From: CAYYHA01 sp964471535
GTDB lineage: Bacteria; Myxococcota; Myxococcia; SLRQ01
DNA length: 7,222 bases
Reading direction: 5' to 3'
Assembly: GCA_964471535.1 (NCBI GenBank)
Contig: CAYYHA010000223.1
Span: 1-7,222 of the forward strand
Both the position numbers and the translations under genes were made by a program. This document shows positions 6,483 to 7,222 of this stretch, piece after piece (within the stretch, counting starts at the first letter, position 1; each line of letters opens with the position of its first letter). Under the pieces are notes generated by a model. The model saw nothing but the letters and a program-made list of their open reading frames with translations. It made no database searches and was not told where the DNA came from.

Positions 6483-7222
6483 ATGACCCGCGAGCAGATC
6501 CGCTTGACGCAGTACAGCCACGGCGCCGGGTGAGCGTGCAAGCTCCGCCCCGCGGAGCTGGCGCAGGTGCTGCGCCGCTTGCCCCTGCCGGAAGACGCGA
6601 GGGTCCTGGTCTCCGCCGAGACCCGGGACGACGCGGGCGTGTACCGTCTCGACGCCCGCACGGCGCTCGTGTGCACCACCGACTTCTTCACCCCCGTCGT
6701 CGACGATCCCGTCGACTTCGGGCGCATCGCCGCGGCCAACGCCCTCTCGGACGTCTACGCCATGGGCGCACGCCCCCTGGTGGCCCTGAACCTCGTGGGC
6801 TTTCCCTCGCGGACGCTGCCCCTCTCGGTCCTCCACCGCATCCTGAAGGGCGGCGCACAGGCCGCCGCCGAGGCGGGCTGCGCGCTCATCGGCGGGCACT
6901 CCATCGACGACCCCGAGCCGAAGTACGGCCTGGCGGTGGTGGGCGTCGTGGCCCCCGGCGCCGTCCTCACCAACCGCGGTGCACGGCCGGGCGATCGCCT
7001 CATTCTCACCAAGCCCCTCGGCTCGGGCATCGTGACCACGGCGCTGAAGCGGGGCACGGCGACGCGAAAGGAGATCCGCGAGGTCACCCAGGTGATGGCC
7101 ACGCTCAACCGCGCCGCGGCCGAGGTCTTCGCGGCGCGCCGCCGCAGCGTCCACGCCCTCACCGACGTCACCGGCTACGGGCTCGCCGGCCACCTCCTCG
7201 AGATGCTCGAGGCCTCGGGGGT
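6483..7222 (+). CDS. selD: Selenide, water dikinase SelD, selenocysteine-containing (3' partial)
   Basis: Makes selenophosphate, the selenium donor for selenocysteine and selenouridine, from selenide and ATP. Codon 17, at 6531-6533, is TGA in the context LTQYSHGAG-TGA-ACK. It aligns without gaps to the E. coli GAGCGCK active site, with Sec17 for catalytic Cys17 and Lys20 conserved. Reading TGA as Sec, the frame is open to the window edge: 246 codons of a family length near 347. Further family motifs are TRDDAGVY (47-54, Asp50), CTTDFFTPVVDDPVDFGRIA (64-83, Asp67), NALSDVYAMGA (86-96, Asp90), GGHSIDDPEP (137-146), LTKPLGSG and LTDVTGYGLAGH (226-237, Asp228). The Asp residues match the Mg/ATP ligands of E. 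coli SelD. ATG 6483 is the only usable start after an in-frame TAG at 6447-6449; no strong Shine-Dalgarno sequence precedes it. A gene finder that treats TGA as stop would miss or truncate this gene. A TGC-to-TGA sequencing error is the main alternative. Confidence 0.95.
6541..6559 (+). other. Strong RNA hairpin between the Sec codon and the SECIS candidate
   Basis: AGCTCCGC (6541-6548) is perfectly complementary to GCGGAGCT (6552-6559), giving 8 bp and a CCC loop starting 15 nt after the TGA. It ends exactly where the minimal SECIS stem (6560-6576) begins, so the two could stack end to end. It competes with the longer SECIS form that uses 6555-6559. Its loop has no G, so it is a poor SelB ligand itself; it may position the SECIS or slow the ribosome. 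Confidence 0.4.
6555..6580 (+). promoter_or_regulatory. Candidate bacterial SECIS element for selD
   Basis: RNA hairpin inside the coding sequence. GGCGCA (6560-6565) pairs perfectly with TGCGCC (6571-6576) around the loop GGTGC (6566-6570). Below it AGC (6556-6558) pairs with GCT (6577-6579), leaving U6559 bulged on the 5' side, and G6555 can wobble-pair with U6580. In the E. coli fdhF SECIS, SelB recognises a bulged U on the 5' strand and a GGU apical loop; both are present here. The loop begins 32 nt after the TGA, farther than in fdhF but, as I recall, within the spacing accepted for bacterial SECIS elements. The role is inferred from structure and position. Confidence 0.65.

Noticed and set aside
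6531..6533. Reading the TGA as a true stop, making selD a pseudogene.
   Set aside because: The frame continues with all SelD motifs, the stop is exactly at the catalytic Cys/Sec position, and a GGU-loop hairpin follows. Random inactivation would rarely give all three.
6354..7193. A 279-codon minus-strand frame covering the selD region.
   Set aside because: A gene finder blocked by the TGA might choose it, but it has no family motifs while the opposite strand encodes clear SelD.

Overview
The window is very GC-rich and densely coding, with G or C at most third codon positions. This gives long spurious reading frames on every strand. The gene set is a PilZ protein, a large sigma-54 activator with a helical N-terminus, a group III-type phosphofructokinase, two lipoproteins and a selenocysteine-containing SelD. 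Together with the base composition it points to a high-GC deltaproteobacterium, most likely Myxococcota (Anaeromyxobacter- or Vulgatibacter-like). The taxon is inferred from gene content only.

Layout: (1) 1-729, plus strand: a tandem PilZ (c-di-GMP receptor-type) protein whose frame is open to the left edge. (2) 764-3646, plus strand: a 960-residue sigma-54-dependent activator with a helical/TPR-like N-terminus, GAF-like region, PAS-like region, complete AAA+ domain with GAFTGA, and Fis-type HTH; 34 bp after the PilZ gene and probably co-transcribed. (3) 3647-3684: a short convergent gap holding a GC-rich hairpin. (4) 3685-4722, minus strand: a 6-phosphofructokinase of the mixed-substrate type. 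(5) 4723-4772: a 50-bp divergent promoter region bordering an inverted repeat that flanks the next start codon. (6) 4773-5501 and 5533-6357, plus strand: two lipoprotein genes 31 bp apart, the first of unknown function and the second with two LEA14/WHy-like domains. (7) 6358-6482: a 125-bp gap with a terminator-like hairpin. (8) 6483 to the right edge, plus strand: selD, interrupted by an in-frame TGA at 6531-6533.

The most important observation is the selD gene. Conventional ORF calling misses or truncates it because codon 17, the catalytic position (Cys17 in E. coli SelD), is TGA. The alignable context (LTQYSHGAG-U-ACK) and the intact downstream frame show that the TGA is read as selenocysteine. 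Downstream of the TGA is a hairpin with a GGU-starting apical loop and a bulged U on its 5' side, both hallmarks of the E. coli fdhF SECIS element. The organism should therefore have the whole Sec machinery (selA, selB, selC) and other selenoproteins.

The genes do not form one obvious pathway. The left pair looks regulatory (c-di-GMP and sigma-54), the middle is glycolysis and cell-envelope lipoproteins, and the right end is selenium metabolism. I see no mobile elements, CRISPR arrays, tRNAs or rRNAs.
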